Positions 1-8,836 of a stretch of DNA of 17,041 nucleotides are shown piece by piece. Positions within the stretch are counted from its first letter, which is position 1, and each line of letters starts with the position of its first letter. The stretch lies in the NCBI GenBank assembly GCA_046727855.1, contig JBKPDL010000112.1, positions 1 through 17,041 on the forward strand, written 5' to 3'. Made by a program: the position numbers and the translations under genes. The notes beneath the pieces are model-generated. The model saw only the letters and a list, made by a program, of their open reading frames with translations. It searched no databases and was not told the origin of the DNA. This DNA is from DASPWV01 sp046727855 (lineage in GTDB: Bacteria > Acidobacteriota > Vicinamibacteria > Vicinamibacterales > UBA2999).

Positions 1-1
1 C

Positions 2-223
2 GTGCGCGCCGACGAGGCGCGCAAGGCAACGCAGGACGCAGAACAGATTCTCGCGCGCGCGCGCGAGGCGGCCGCGCGCGATCACGCGCGCATGCTCGCC
101 GAGCTCAAACGCGAGGTTGGCCGTCTGGTCGTCCAGACGACGGCGTCGGTGACCGGCAAAGTGCTCACGGCCGACGATCACCGTCGCCTCGCCGAAGAGA
201 CCGCCAGGCAGCTCACCTCTTAG
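2..223 (+). CDS. atpF: ATP synthase F0 subunit b, C-terminal part (cut by window start)
   Basis: The frame is open from the window edge and ends at TAG 221-223, so the gene begins upstream and the GTG at position 2 is probably internal. About 73 residues are visible. They are strongly helical, with Ala-, Arg- and Glu-rich heptads (residues 1-50) followed by a tail ending 'LAEETARQLTS', typical of the peripheral-stalk b subunit that contacts delta. Family knowledge: b dimers tether the F1 head to the membrane a subunit. The call rests on this coiled-coil character and on the position immediately before atpH in canonical F-H-A-G-D-C order. The membrane anchor is outside the window. The stop codon overlaps the ribosome binding site of atpH, so translation of the two is probably coupled. 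Confidence 0.85.
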   Translation: MRADEARKATQDAEQILARAREAAARDHARMLAELKREVGRLVVQTTASVTGKVLTADDHRRLAEETARQLTS

Positions 224-226
224 GAG
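222..226 (+). promoter_or_regulatory. Ribosome binding site of atpH inside the atpF stop
   Basis: AGGAG begins in the TAG stop of atpF and ends 5 bases before the ATG at 232. It fixes the start of the unusually short delta subunit: there is no room for a longer N-terminus without overlapping atpF. Confidence 0.7.
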
Positions 227-231
227 TTTCG

Positions 232-624
232 ATGGCGACGACGAGACGGTCCAGACGCGTAGCGCGACAACTCTTTCACCTTTGTTTCGTCGCTGGAAAG
301 CTGAATCCCGATCGGGTGCGGCAGGTGGCGCGGCGCCTCGGTGCTGCGTCAGAGCGCGGTTCGCTTGCCGTGCTGTCGGAGCTTCAACGTCTGGTCCGCC
401 TCGATCGCACACAGCACACCGCGTTGATCGAAAGCGCCTCGCCGCTCACCGACGAAGTGCGGCGCGACGTCGAGCTACAACTCGCGCGGCTCCATGGCAC
501 CGATTTGGAAACCTCGTTCGCGCTCAACCCCGCGCTCATCGGGGGCATGCGCATCAAGGTCGGCAGCGATGTCTACGACGGCAGCGTGCGCGGCAGGCTG
601 GATGCGCTCGAGCGGCAATTGTGA
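232..624 (+). CDS. atpH: ATP synthase F1 subunit delta, shortened N-terminal domain
   Basis: This is the delta (OSCP-like) subunit, which links the b-subunit stalk to the top of the alpha3beta3 head. The C-terminal half is canonical: 'ALIGGMRIKVGSDVYDGSVR' (near residues 101-120) is the hallmark motif, followed by a Leu-rich 'GRLDALERQL' end. The protein has only 130 residues; the E. coli protein has 177. By eye, residues 6-37 match helices 1-2 of the N-terminal bundle and residues 43-70 match its last helix plus the linker, so roughly 45 residues in between are absent. The start is fixed by AGGAG overlapping the atpF stop. The frame is intact and lies between normal atp genes, so a functional compact variant is more likely than a pseudogene. 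Confidence 0.9.
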   Translation: MATTRRSRRVARQLFHLCFVAGKLNPDRVRQVARRLGAASERGSLAVLSELQRLVRLDRTQHTALIESASPLTDEVRRDVELQLARLHGTDLETSFALNPALIGGMRIKVGSDVYDGSVRGRLDALERQL

Positions 625-698
625 TGGCCAGCCACGTGCGCGAAGCCCGGTACGGCCAATCGAGAGGCTGAAGCCGGTAACGAATAGAGGAAGTCGAT

Positions 699-2231
<1,533 letters not shown>

Positions 2232-2262
2232 TGAAGATCGCGCGTCGACTTCGAGAGCAGCC

Positions 2263-3129
2263 ATGAACAGCCCACGCGACCTCCGACGGCGTATCCGGTC
2301 AATCGGCGGCACGGCTCAGATCACCAGGGCCATGCAGATGGTGGCGGCCTCGAAAATGCGTAAGGCGCAACAGGCGGCTCTCGAAAGCGCGCCGTTCGCA
2401 CGACGCCTGTACCGGATGCAGCGCGTGGCGATGGCACGGATACGCAACTTCCGCCACCCGTTGCTGGAGGTGCGCCCCGTCCGCCGCCGTGCCGTCATTC
2501 TGATCGCGGCCGACAAGGGGCTGTGCGGCGCGCTCAACACCAACGTCTTTCGCCTGGCGTCGCAGTTCGACCCGACGTCGACGGTGTTCATTACCGCCGG
2601 GCGCAAGGCCGCGCAGTTCATCGCGCGCACCGGACGGACGCTGGCGGCGGAGTTCACCTATCACGATTCGCCGAGGTTTCCGGAAGCTCGCGCCATCGCT
2701 GCCTTCGCGCGTGAACTCTTCGAAACGCGGCAGGTCGACCAGGTCCAGATCGTCACCACTCGCTTCGTCAACACGCTCACGCAGGAGGCGATGACGCTCG
2801 AATATCTGCCGGTTGGCGAAATTCGAGGACTGAATGTGCCGGGCGTCGAATCAGAAGAGGCGCTGGCCGCCGACGAGGCCGAAGCCACTTTCGAGCCGAG
2901 CGCCGAAGCCGTGGTGGCGTACCTGCTCGGCCATTATCTGAACATCTACATCTATTACATGCTGCTGAATGCCAAGGCGAGCGAGCAGAGTGCCCGCATG
3001 GTATCGATGAAGAACGCGACCGACAGCGCCGAGGCGCTCATCAAGGACCTGCAGCTCGAATACAACAAGCTGCGGCAGGGAAACATCACCAAGGAGTTGC
3101 TGGAGATTGCGGGCGGTCAGGCCGAGTGA
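2263..3129 (+). CDS. atpG: ATP synthase F1 subunit gamma
   Basis: Central rotor shaft that turns inside the alpha3beta3 ring, 288 residues. The N-terminal coiled-coil arm is clear ('DLRRRIRSIGGTAQITRAMQMVAASKMRKAQ', about residues 5-35), as is the central Rossmann-like part with 'ADKGLCGALNTN' (about 84-95). The paired C-terminal helix has 'SARMVSMKNATDSAEALIKD' and 'NKLRQGNITKELLEIAGG'. The N- and C-terminal helices are those that form the shaft. It begins 31 bases after the atpA stop with only a weak purine-rich stretch (GAGAG) before the ATG. It ends just upstream of atpD. Nothing is unusual in length or motifs. Confidence 0.97.
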   Translation: MNSPRDLRRRIRSIGGTAQITRAMQMVAASKMRKAQQAALESAPFARRLYRMQRVAMARIRNFRHPLLEVRPVRRRAVILIAADKGLCGALNTNVFRLASQFDPTSTVFITAGRKAAQFIARTGRTLAAEFTYHDSPRFPEARAIAAFARELFETRQVDQVQIVTTRFVNTLTQEAMTLEYLPVGEIRGLNVPGVESEEALAADEAEATFEPSAEAVVAYLLGHYLNIYIYYMLLNAKASEQSARMVSMKNATDSAEALIKDLQLEYNKLRQGNITKELLEIAGGQAE

Positions 3130-3178
3130 TGCCGGCGTCGACAGCGCGAGAGTTCAGCAAGGTGGGCAGGGACCAGTC

Positions 3179-4582
3179 ATGAACATCGGCAAAGTGGTGC
3201 AAGTGGTCGGAGCGGTGGTGGACGTGGAATTTCCCGGTGCGCTGCCGCCGATCTACAACGCGCTGACCGTCGACTACACCGTCGAGAATCAGCCGGTCAA
3301 GTTGACGCTGGAAGTCCAGCAGCATCTCGGCGACCGCTGGGTGCGAACGATCTCGATGGCAGGCACCGAGGGGATCAAGCGCGGTTTCAAAGTCACCGAC
3401 AGCGGGGGGCCGATTTCAATGCCGGTCGGCGACGGCGTGATGGGCCGCGTGTTCGACGTCACGGGTAACCCGGTGGACGAACGTGGGCCGGTAACCGCCG
3501 CGAAGTATTACCCAATCCATCGCCCGCCGCCGCCGCTCGCGGATCAATCGACCTCTCCGCAGGTGCTCTCCACCGGCATCAAAGTCATCGATCTGATCTG
3601 CCCCTTCCTCAAGGGCGGCAAGGTCGGTGCGTTCGGCGGGGCCGGCGTCGGCAAGACCGTCGTCATCATGGAGTTGATCAACAACATCGCCAAGCTGCAC
3701 GGCGGCGTGTCGGTGTTCGCCGGGGTTGGCGAGCGGACGCGCGAAGGCAACGATCTCTACCACGAGATGTCGCAGGCAGGCGTCATCACCCAGGACAATC
3801 TCGCCGCCTCCAAGATTGCGCTGGTCTACGGCCAGATGAACGAGCCGCCCGGCGCGCGCCTGCGCGTGGCGCTGAGCGGCCTCGCCATCACCGAGTATTT
3901 CCGCGACGAGCGGAACCAGGACGTCCTGCTGTTCATCGACAACATCTTCCGGTTCTCCCAGGCCGGTTCGGAAGTGTCGGCGTTGCTCGGCCGCACTGCC
4001 AGCGCTGTGGGGTATCAGCCGACGCTCGCCGCTGAAATGGGCGTGCTGCAAGAACGCATCACCTCTACCAAGAAAGGATCGATCACGTCATTCCAGGCGG
4101 TGTACGTGCCGGCCGACGACCTGACCGATCCCGCGCCCGCGACCACGTTCGCGCATCTCGACGCGACCATCGTGCTCGAGCGTTCAATCGCCGAACTCGG
4201 CATCTATCCTGCCGTTGATCCGCTCGCATCCACTTCGCGGGCGCTCGCTCCCGAGGTGGTTGGACAAGAGCACTATGACGTCGCGCGGCGCGTGCAGAAG
4301 GTGCTCCAGCGGTTCAAGGACCTGCAGGACATCATCGCCATTCTCGGCATGGACGAACTGTCGCCCGACGACAAGGTCACGGTCCTCCGTGCCCGCAAGA
4401 TTCAGCGGTTCCTCAGCCAGCCGTTCAGCTCGGCGTCGGTGTTCACCGGCCGCGAGGGCCGGCAGGTGTCGGTCGCCGACACGGTCCGCGGGTTCAAGGA
4501 AATCCTCGACGGGAAACACGACAACGTGCCTGAAGGCAACTTCTACATGAAGGGTGGCATCGAGGAAGTGACGCAGGTGTAA
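3179..4582 (+). CDS. atpD: ATP synthase F1 subunit beta
   Basis: Catalytic subunit of the F1 hexamer, 467 residues from the chosen start. Motifs: Walker A 'GGAGVGKT' (153-160), the catalytic segment 'VGERTREGNDLYHEM' with the general-base Glu at 185, the Walker B strand 'DVLLFIDNIFRFSQAGSEVSALLGR', and the C-terminal lever 'DELSPDD' (392-398), a variant of the DELSEED sequence that contacts gamma. The ATG at 3179 is preferred to an in-frame GTG at 3107. It gives the normal N-terminus 'MNIGKVVQVVGAVVDVEFP' and has a purine-rich GCAGGGA about 6 bases upstream. The earlier start would overlap atpG and add a non-homologous leader. The stop overlaps the purine-rich site for atpC. Confidence 0.98.
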   Translation: MNIGKVVQVVGAVVDVEFPGALPPIYNALTVDYTVENQPVKLTLEVQQHLGDRWVRTISMAGTEGIKRGFKVTDSGGPISMPVGDGVMGRVFDVTGNPVDERGPVTAAKYYPIHRPPPPLADQSTSPQVLSTGIKVIDLICPFLKGGKVGAFGGAGVGKTVVIMELINNIAKLHGGVSVFAGVGERTREGNDLYHEMSQAGVITQDNLAASKIALVYGQMNEPPGARLRVALSGLAITEYFRDERNQDVLLFIDNIFRFSQAGSEVSALLGRTASAVGYQPTLAAEMGVLQERITSTKKGSITSFQAVYVPADDLTDPAPATTFAHLDATIVLERSIAELGIYPAVDPLASTSRALAPEVVGQEHYDVARRVQKVLQRFKDLQDIIAILGMDELSPDDKVTVLRARKIQRFLSQPFSSASVFTGREGRQVSVADTVRGFKEILDGKHDNVPEGNFYMKGGIEEVTQV

Positions 4583-4590
4583 GGACGCGT

Positions 4591-5001
4591 ATGGCCGAGA
4601 CCTTGAGACTGCACATCGTCACGCCGGAGGCAACTGTCTTCGCGGAGGACGTCGAGATGGTCACCCTGCCTGGCATCGAGGGCGAGATGGGCGTGTATCC
4701 GCACCACGAGCACCTGATCACGCAGATTGTGCCGGGCGAAATCATCGTGACGAACCGCGGACAGGAGCGATCGCTGGCCGTGGGCGAAGGACTGGTGGAG
4801 GTTACGGCCGACCGGGTCGAGATCGTGACGAATATGGCGATCGCGGCCGAGCACATCGACGAAGCGCGCGTCGAGGAGGCACGCGCCAGGGCCGCCGCGC
4901 GGTTGCAAGAAAAGATTTCAGACGAGGAGATCGCGTCAACCAACGCCGCGCTCGCGCGGTCGCTCGCGCAACTGCAAGTGAAGCGCCGCCGGAGGGTGTG
5001 A
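4591..5001 (+). CDS. atpC: ATP synthase F1 subunit epsilon
   Basis: Rotor-foot subunit, 136 residues. It has the N-terminal beta sandwich ('LRLHIVTPEATVFAEDVEMV', 'PGIEGEMGVYPHHEHLITQI', 'VGEGLVEVTADRVEIVTNMA') and a complete C-terminal two-helix domain ('HIDEARVEEARARAAARL' and 'STNAALARSLAQLQVKRRRR'), which in this family can inhibit ATP hydrolysis. The TAAGGA formed by the atpD stop serves as the ribosome binding site 8 bases before the ATG. Its 3' end carries GGAGGG, the apparent binding site for the following channel gene, so the transcript probably continues past the ATP synthase genes. Confidence 0.96.
   Translation: MAETLRLHIVTPEATVFAEDVEMVTLPGIEGEMGVYPHHEHLITQIVPGEIIVTNRGQERSLAVGEGLVEVTADRVEIVTNMAIAAEHIDEARVEEARARAAARLQEKISDEEIASTNAALARSLAQLQVKRRRRV
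4991..4996 (+). promoter_or_regulatory. Ribosome binding site deciding the mscS-like start
   Basis: GGAGGG lies in the last codons of atpC. It is 1 base from the GTG at 4998, which overlaps the atpC stop as GTGA, but 7 bases from the GTG at 5004. The spacing favours 5004. Confidence 0.55.
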
Positions 5002-5003
5002 CT

Positions 5004-6695
5004 GTGCCTGCGGCGTCCCCTCGATGGATTCGCGTGGGCGCCCTGATGGTATTGGGGTTGGCGGCGCCGCAGGTGGTGGCCGCTCAGCCCGGCGCGACAC
5101 CTCCGGCACCTACATCGGTGCAACTCGAAGCGGAGGCCGAGCAGCCGGCGGCCGTGCTGATCGGCGGAGAACCCGTTATCTGGGTGCCGACGGGCGTCGG
5201 TCAGTACACGACCGACGTGCGCGCTGCACGGATCGCCGAGCGCGTGCGCGAGGCGATCGGGGATCGCAACCTGCCCGATCCAACCATCACAGTCGTAGAA
5301 GCGGAAGGGTCGTCGGAGCTGCGCGCCGGAACGCGATTGTTGATGGTGGTGACGGCGCAAGATGCCAGGCGTGTCGGCGTCGCCCGAGCGACCCTGGCGC
5401 AATACTTTGCGCATGAGCTGGAGTCGGCCATTCGAGCCGAACGCTTGCGTCGAGCGCCCGCGACCCTGCTCCGCTCGGGGATGTACGGACTTGCCGCGAC
5501 GATCGCGTTTGGTGTCGTTGTCTGGCTGATTCAGCGGTTGACGCGATGGCTTCGATACCGCGCCGACCGTTGGCGAGCCGCGAGTGCGCTGCGCGTGCAG
5601 AACGCGGAGATCGTGTCGGCCGATCGGATTGGTCACGGGATCGACCGCACGTTTCAGGTGATCCGCGTCGTCCTGCTGCTGCTGGCCTTCGATCTCTATC
5701 TGACCTACGTCCTCGGATTGTTTCCCTGGACGCGCGCGGTATCGCACGCGTTGCTCGGCTACGTGATCTCGCCTGTTCGCACGGTGTCAGAGGCGTTTGT
5801 CGGTTACCTGCCGAAGCTCCTGTTCCTCATTGTCATCGCCGTGATCATCCGCTGGGTCATTCGGTTGGTGGCGCTGTTCTTCCGGCAAATCGAACAAGGG
5901 CGAATCGTTTTTCCGAATTTCCCTGCCGAATGGGCCGACCCGACCTACAAGATCGTGCGGCTGCTCCTGATCGCCTTCGGATTGATCGTCGTCTTCCCCT
6001 ACCTGCCCGCGTCGGACTCGGCGGCGTTTGCCGGCGTCTCGGTCTTCTTCGGGCTTCTGCTCTCGCTGTCGTCGAGTTCGGCGATTTCGAATGCGATCGC
6101 CGGCGTCGTGCTCACGTACACCGGCGCATTCCGGCTCGGCGACCGGGTGAAGCTCGGCGACAACTTCGGCGACATCATCGAGACGTCGATGCTGGCAACT
6201 CGCGTCCGCACGATCAAGAACGAGGACATCACCATTCCCAACAGCCTCGTCCTGAACGGCGCGATGATCAATTATTCGCGCCAGGCAAGTGCCTTGGGCC
6301 TCATTCTCCACACGAGCGTGACCATTGGCTACGACGCGCCCTGGCGAAAGATCCACGAGCTCTTGATCGAGGCGGCCCTCGCGACTCCGGGCATTCTCAA
6401 GGAGCCGCGGCCGTTCGTCTGGCAGACCGCGCTGAACGACTTCTACGTCACCTACGAAATCAACGCGTACACCGCCAACGCGCGCGACATGGTGGCCATC
6501 TACGCCGAGTTGCACGCCAATATCCAGGACGCGTTCTACGCGGCCGGTGTCGAGATCATGTCACCGCATTACACGTCGATCCGCGATGGCAACACGGTGG
6601 CGATTCCTCCGTCCGATCGGCCGGCCGGCTACCGCGCGCCCGCGTTTCGCGTCGAGCAGGTCGAGATCGAATCGATTTCGGGGCGGCGCCCATGA
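5004..6695 (+). CDS. MscS-family mechanosensitive ion channel with periplasmic N-domain
   Basis: Predicted small-conductance mechanosensitive channel, 563 residues from GTG 5004 (565 from the overlapping GTG 4998). A signal peptide ends near 'VVAAQPG' (about 27-28). A soluble periplasmic domain follows (about 50-150, 'IGGEPVIWVPTGVG...RAARIAERVREAI'). Hydrophobic segments lie at about 160-178, 219-240, 270-292 and 316-334. The MscS pore helix and beta domain are clear: 'VFFGLLLSLSSSSAISNAIAGVVL' (about 348-370), 'YTGAFRLGDRVKLGD' and 'ATRVRTIKNEDITIPNSLVLN'. Family role: relief of hypo-osmotic stress, with the soluble domain forming the cytoplasmic vestibule. It follows atpC without a gap, so it may be expressed with the ATP synthase. 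The subfamily with this periplasmic domain is not named here because I cannot verify it. Confidence 0.92.
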   Translation: MPAASPRWIRVGALMVLGLAAPQVVAAQPGATPPAPTSVQLEAEAEQPAAVLIGGEPVIWVPTGVGQYTTDVRAARIAERVREAIGDRNLPDPTITVVEAEGSSELRAGTRLLMVVTAQDARRVGVARATLAQYFAHELESAIRAERLRRAPATLLRSGMYGLAATIAFGVVVWLIQRLTRWLRYRADRWRAASALRVQNAEIVSADRIGHGIDRTFQVIRVVLLLLAFDLYLTYVLGLFPWTRAVSHALLGYVISPVRTVSEAFVGYLPKLLFLIVIAVIIRWVIRLVALFFRQIEQGRIVFPNFPAEWADPTYKIVRLLLIAFGLIVVFPYLPASDSAAFAGVSVFFGLLLSLSSSSAISNAIAGVVLTYTGAFRLGDRVKLGDNFGDIIETSMLATRVRTIKNEDITIPNSLVLNGAMINYSRQASALGLILHTSVTIGYDAPWRKIHELLIEAALATPGILKEPRPFVWQTALNDFYVTYEINAYTANARDMVAIYAELHANIQDAFYAAGVEIMSPHYTSIRDGNTVAIPPSDRPAGYRAPAFRVEQVEIESISGRRP

Positions 6696-6740
6696 GCACC
6701 GGGCTTTTGCCGGCGTGCACAGTCGCGAGGAGGTGCCGCC

Positions 6741-7139
6741 ATGCCCGATTTCCTTGATCGGGTCGTCACCCACGTCCTCGATCGCGTGACTGGACCGCTC
6801 TCGTTTCGACTGCTGCTGCAACCGACGATGGCGATCGTCGTGGCGATGCGCGCCGGCCTGCGAGATGCACGTGCCGGCCGGCCGCCGTACCTGCGCACGA
6901 TCTGGTTCGATCGAACGCGGCGAGGGGAGCTGCTGTGGCTTGGCGTCAAAGACGTCATGAGAGTCCTCGTCTTCGCCACCATCATCGATGTTGTGTATCA
7001 GGTGATCGTGTTTCGTTGGGTGTACCCAGACGAAGAGCTGCTCGTCGTGCTGCTCCTGGCGTTTGTGCCGTATCTGATCGCGCGCGGCCCGGCCAACCGG
7101 ATCGCGCGCCGCATCCTGCGTCGTGGCGGAGCGTCGTGA
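6741..7139 (+). CDS. Small membrane protein of unknown function
   Basis: 132 residues with a strong GAGGAGGTG ribosome binding site at 6727-6735 before the ATG. I do not recognise the family. Visible features are a mildly hydrophobic N-terminal segment ('SFRLLLQPTMAIVVAMRAGL', about 20-40), a basic and aromatic linker ('PYLRTIWFDRTRRGEL'), and two strongly hydrophobic segments ('VMRVLVFATIIDVVYQVIVF' near 73-92 and 'ELLVVLLLAFVPYLIA' near 98-113) with a very basic tail ('RIARRILRRGG'). The tail suggests an inside-positive C-terminus. Its stop overlaps the carbonic anhydrase start as GTGA, so the two are probably translated together. A link to the channel or to CO2/bicarbonate handling is only suggested by position. 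Confidence 0.8.
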   Translation: MPDFLDRVVTHVLDRVTGPLSFRLLLQPTMAIVVAMRAGLRDARAGRPPYLRTIWFDRTRRGELLWLGVKDVMRVLVFATIIDVVYQVIVFRWVYPDEELLVVLLLAFVPYLIARGPANRIARRILRRGGAS

Positions 7140-7750
7140 CACACCCTACCTTCAATCGCATGACCGCCGATGAGGCGCTCGCACGGCTCGTTGCCGGCAA
7201 TGAGCGGTTCGTACGCGGCGAGGCGCGGTTCCCAACCGTGCAGAAGGAGATTCTCGCGGAGCTCGCCAAAGGGCAGCACCCGTACGCCACGATTCTCGGC
7301 TGCAGCGATTCGCGGGTGCCGCCGGAGCTCGTGTTCGACGCCGGCTTCGGGGAACTGTTCATCGTGCGCGTCGCCGGCAATGTCATCTCCGCCGAAATCA
7401 TGGGGACGCTTCAGTACGCCGGGGTGCATCTGCACACGCCGTTGTTCGTCGTGTTGGGGCACAAGGGTTGCGGCGCGGTTGCTGCTGCACTTGCGGCGCA
7501 GCAGGACGGCGCGTCCCATCCTGAACGAATCGAGTTGCTGCTGCAGAACATCCACCCGGCGCTCAAGGACATCGATCCCAAGCGGTCGCAGGAAGATATG
7601 CTCGAAGGCGCCGTCGAAGCCAACGTGCGCTGGTCGATGCAACAGTTGCGCGAGACACCGGAGGGCCGGGCGCGGCTCGAAGAGGGCGTCGTGAAACTCG
7701 TCGGCGCCGTTTACGACTTGGAAACCGGACGAGTCCGGTTTCTGCACTGA
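7136..7750 (+). CDS. Beta-class carbonic anhydrase
   Basis: Zinc enzyme that interconverts CO2 and bicarbonate, 204 residues from the GTG. The beta-class zinc ligands are present: Cys56 in 'GCSDSRVPPEL', then His109 and Cys112 in 'LGHKGCGAV'. The Asp58-Arg60 pair that controls the active site is also there. 'DAGFGELFIVRVAGNV' (68-83) and the C-terminal 'GAVYDLETGRVRFL' are typical. The chosen GTG overlaps the stop of the preceding membrane protein and has GGAG 4 bases upstream; an in-frame ATG at 7160 is the alternative and has no visible ribosome site. It is the last gene of the plus-strand run that starts with the ATP synthase. A GC-rich, weakly palindromic stretch follows at about 7859-7893, but no T-tract. 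Confidence 0.95.
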   Translation: MTHPTFNRMTADEALARLVAGNERFVRGEARFPTVQKEILAELAKGQHPYATILGCSDSRVPPELVFDAGFGELFIVRVAGNVISAEIMGTLQYAGVHLHTPLFVVLGHKGCGAVAAALAAQQDGASHPERIELLLQNIHPALKDIDPKRSQEDMLEGAVEANVRWSMQQLRETPEGRARLEEGVVKLVGAVYDLETGRVRFLH

Positions 7751-7971
7751 GCGGCCAAGGCAATGGACGATGACGTGAGCCAGCAATCAAACTCTCAGGT
7801 GGCGCTCTACCCGCTACCAACAGCTTGCGCCCTGCTGCAGAGTCACGAGCTCAGTCCAGGCGGGCGCGCGGCGCGCGCGGCCCAGCCGTTGTTGTCGGTG
7901 TGACGCGCGTGGTTTGAGAAAAACGATCGGTCGCGATACCGATTCGATTGACGACATTTCCGGAGGTCACG

Positions 7972-8463
7972 ATGAAACTGATTGTCGCCACGTTAGCCAT
8001 CCTTCTGTCAGTCGCGCAGCTTCCGCCGAAGGAAGGAGCGATCGAAACGACCAAGGACTCGAAGGCGGACTTCTCCAAATTCACGACCTACACCTGGGTG
8101 CAGGGTTACCCGGCCCACGACCAGGTTGCACACAAAGTGATCGTGGAGGGCATCGACGCCGAGCTCGCCGCCCGAGGTTTCCAAAAGCTCGAGAAAGGGG
8201 AGGGAAGCGTCACCATCCGGTACTTCAGCGTGATGCGCACTGACGTGGATCTCGACTCGCTGGACAAGATGAAGAAAGAAGGCAAACCGGCTGTGACCAA
8301 GAACCTCGGCCGTCTTGTCATCGTGATGCGCGACGCCAGCGACAAACGCGTATGGACGGCTGACACTGTTCAACCAGTGAGCCTCGATGCGGCGACTCGC
8401 GCTGAACAGGTTCGTAGTCTGGTCACGCGCATGTTCGAGACCTATCCCGGGAAGAAGAAGTGA
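7972..8463 (+). CDS. DUF4136-like secreted protein
   Basis: 163 residues from ATG 7972, which has GGAGGT at 7962-7967. An in-frame ATG at 7948 would place extra residues in front of the signal peptide and is rejected. The N-terminus 'MKLIVATLAILLSVAQLPP' is a signal peptide without an obvious lipobox Cys. The mature part has the DUF4136 pattern: 'KADFSKFTTYTWVQGYP' near the start, a 'AHKVIVEGIDAELAARGFQKL' segment, a central 'VTIRYFSV' strand, and a C-terminal 'VWTADTVQPVS...VRSLVTRMFETYP'. The family is common in envelope proteins, but its biochemical role is not established and I do not assign one. It is probably monocistronic: 221 bases precede it and 378 bases without an intact gene follow. 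Confidence 0.75.
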   Translation: MKLIVATLAILLSVAQLPPKEGAIETTKDSKADFSKFTTYTWVQGYPAHDQVAHKVIVEGIDAELAARGFQKLEKGEGSVTIRYFSVMRTDVDLDSLDKMKKEGKPAVTKNLGRLVIVMRDASDKRVWTADTVQPVSLDAATRAEQVRSLVTRMFETYPGKKK

Positions 8464-8589
8464 CTTGATACTGACGATCGCGCGAACGATCCAACACTAA
8501 CGGCAACCGAGGTTACTCACCCCAGGCCTTCCGCGAAGTGAGGAAATTACGAGGGAATCGATGATGGACAGCGATCGAGCACGTCGCGC

Positions 8590-8707
8590 TTAGCGCCCGA
8601 GGAGCGCCTGCATCCGCTCTCTTTTTGCCTTCTCGTTAGAGCACTTTTGTCCACTCGTCGCGCTTGACGGACTCGAGCAGCTCCTTCTCGTCGGCGTCAA
8701 TCTTCAT
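8590..8707 (-). pseudogene. Remnant of a BrnT-partner (CopG/BrnA-like) antitoxin
   Basis: Reading the minus strand from ATG at 8707, with AGGA about 6 bases upstream, gives 'MKIDADEKELLESVKRDEW' and 'TKVL', then TAA at 8638-8636. This start resembles antitoxins that begin 'MKLDxEEKELLESvERGEW' and pair with DUF497/BrnT toxins (family recollection). Shifting the frame by one base just before the stop continues as 'SNEKAKRERMQALLGR' to a stop at 8592-8590, which fits the charged helix expected next. I read it as a frameshifted and truncated antitoxin: the C-terminal DNA-binding part of a normal one, about 60-70 further residues, is missing. A genuine 23-residue peptide cannot be excluded. Confidence 0.5.
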
Positions 8708-8768
8708 GGTCGTCCTCACCAAGGTACCGCTTCGTCGCCTTCCGACTCAGATCTCGGGCATTTTCGTT
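8697..8768 (-). pseudogene. Remnant C-terminus of a BrnT-like (DUF497) toxin
   Basis: The minus-strand frame opening after a TAG at 8771-8769 reads 'NENARD' then 'LSRKATKRYLGEDDHED', with stop TGA at 8699-8697. Toxins of the DUF497/BrnT type that precede the antitoxin above often end '...PSRKATKxYLG' (recollection). The stop overlaps the antitoxin ATG (ATGAAGATTGA), the arrangement normal for these operons. Nothing toxin-like remains upstream in this frame, so only the last roughly 17 residues survive. Confidence comes from two short matches occurring together in the right order and overlap, not from either alone. Confidence 0.45.
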
Positions 8769-8830
8769 CTAAGAGGATTCGACGCGACCACGGTGTTGCA
8801 TGGAGACGTTGCATACTTGTCCGAATCGCG

Positions 8831-8836
8831 AGGAGG
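8831..8836 (+). promoter_or_regulatory. Ribosome binding site of the DinB-like gene
   Basis: AGGAGG sits 5 bases before the ATG at 8842 and decides that start over an in-frame ATG at 8800, which lacks a comparable site. Confidence 0.7.

Noticed and set aside
3107..3178. Upstream GTG extension of the beta subunit
   Set aside because: It adds a non-homologous leader overlapping atpG; ATG 3179 gives the conserved N-terminus with a ribosome site.
4494..5747. Long open frame on the minus strand (417 codons) across atpC and the channel gene
   Set aside because: Low-complexity Arg/Ser/Ala-rich translation without recognisable motifs, lying antisense to two certain genes; typical of GC-rich shadow frames.
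5546..6757. Long plus-strand frame (403 codons) inside the channel gene
   Set aside because: Arg-rich, no motifs; it overlaps the MscS domain frame, which has clear homology.
7763..7903. 46-codon plus-strand frame between carbonic anhydrase and the DUF4136 gene
   Set aside because: Only a weak AAGG before the ATG, no recognisable motif, and the last third is a GC-rich run coding Ala/Arg; insufficient to call a gene.
7926..7943. Hairpin ATCGGT / ACCGAT upstream of the DUF4136 gene as a possible operator
   Set aside because: Six pairs in GC-rich sequence is easily chance, and no second copy or promoter geometry supports it.
8716..8790. Alternative minus-strand frame 'RILLERKCPRSE' as the toxin C-terminus
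   Set aside because: It vaguely resembles the 'RIISARKATRxE' end of other BrnT proteins, but it ends before the antitoxin start, and the frame ending at 8697 has a closer match and the expected overlap.
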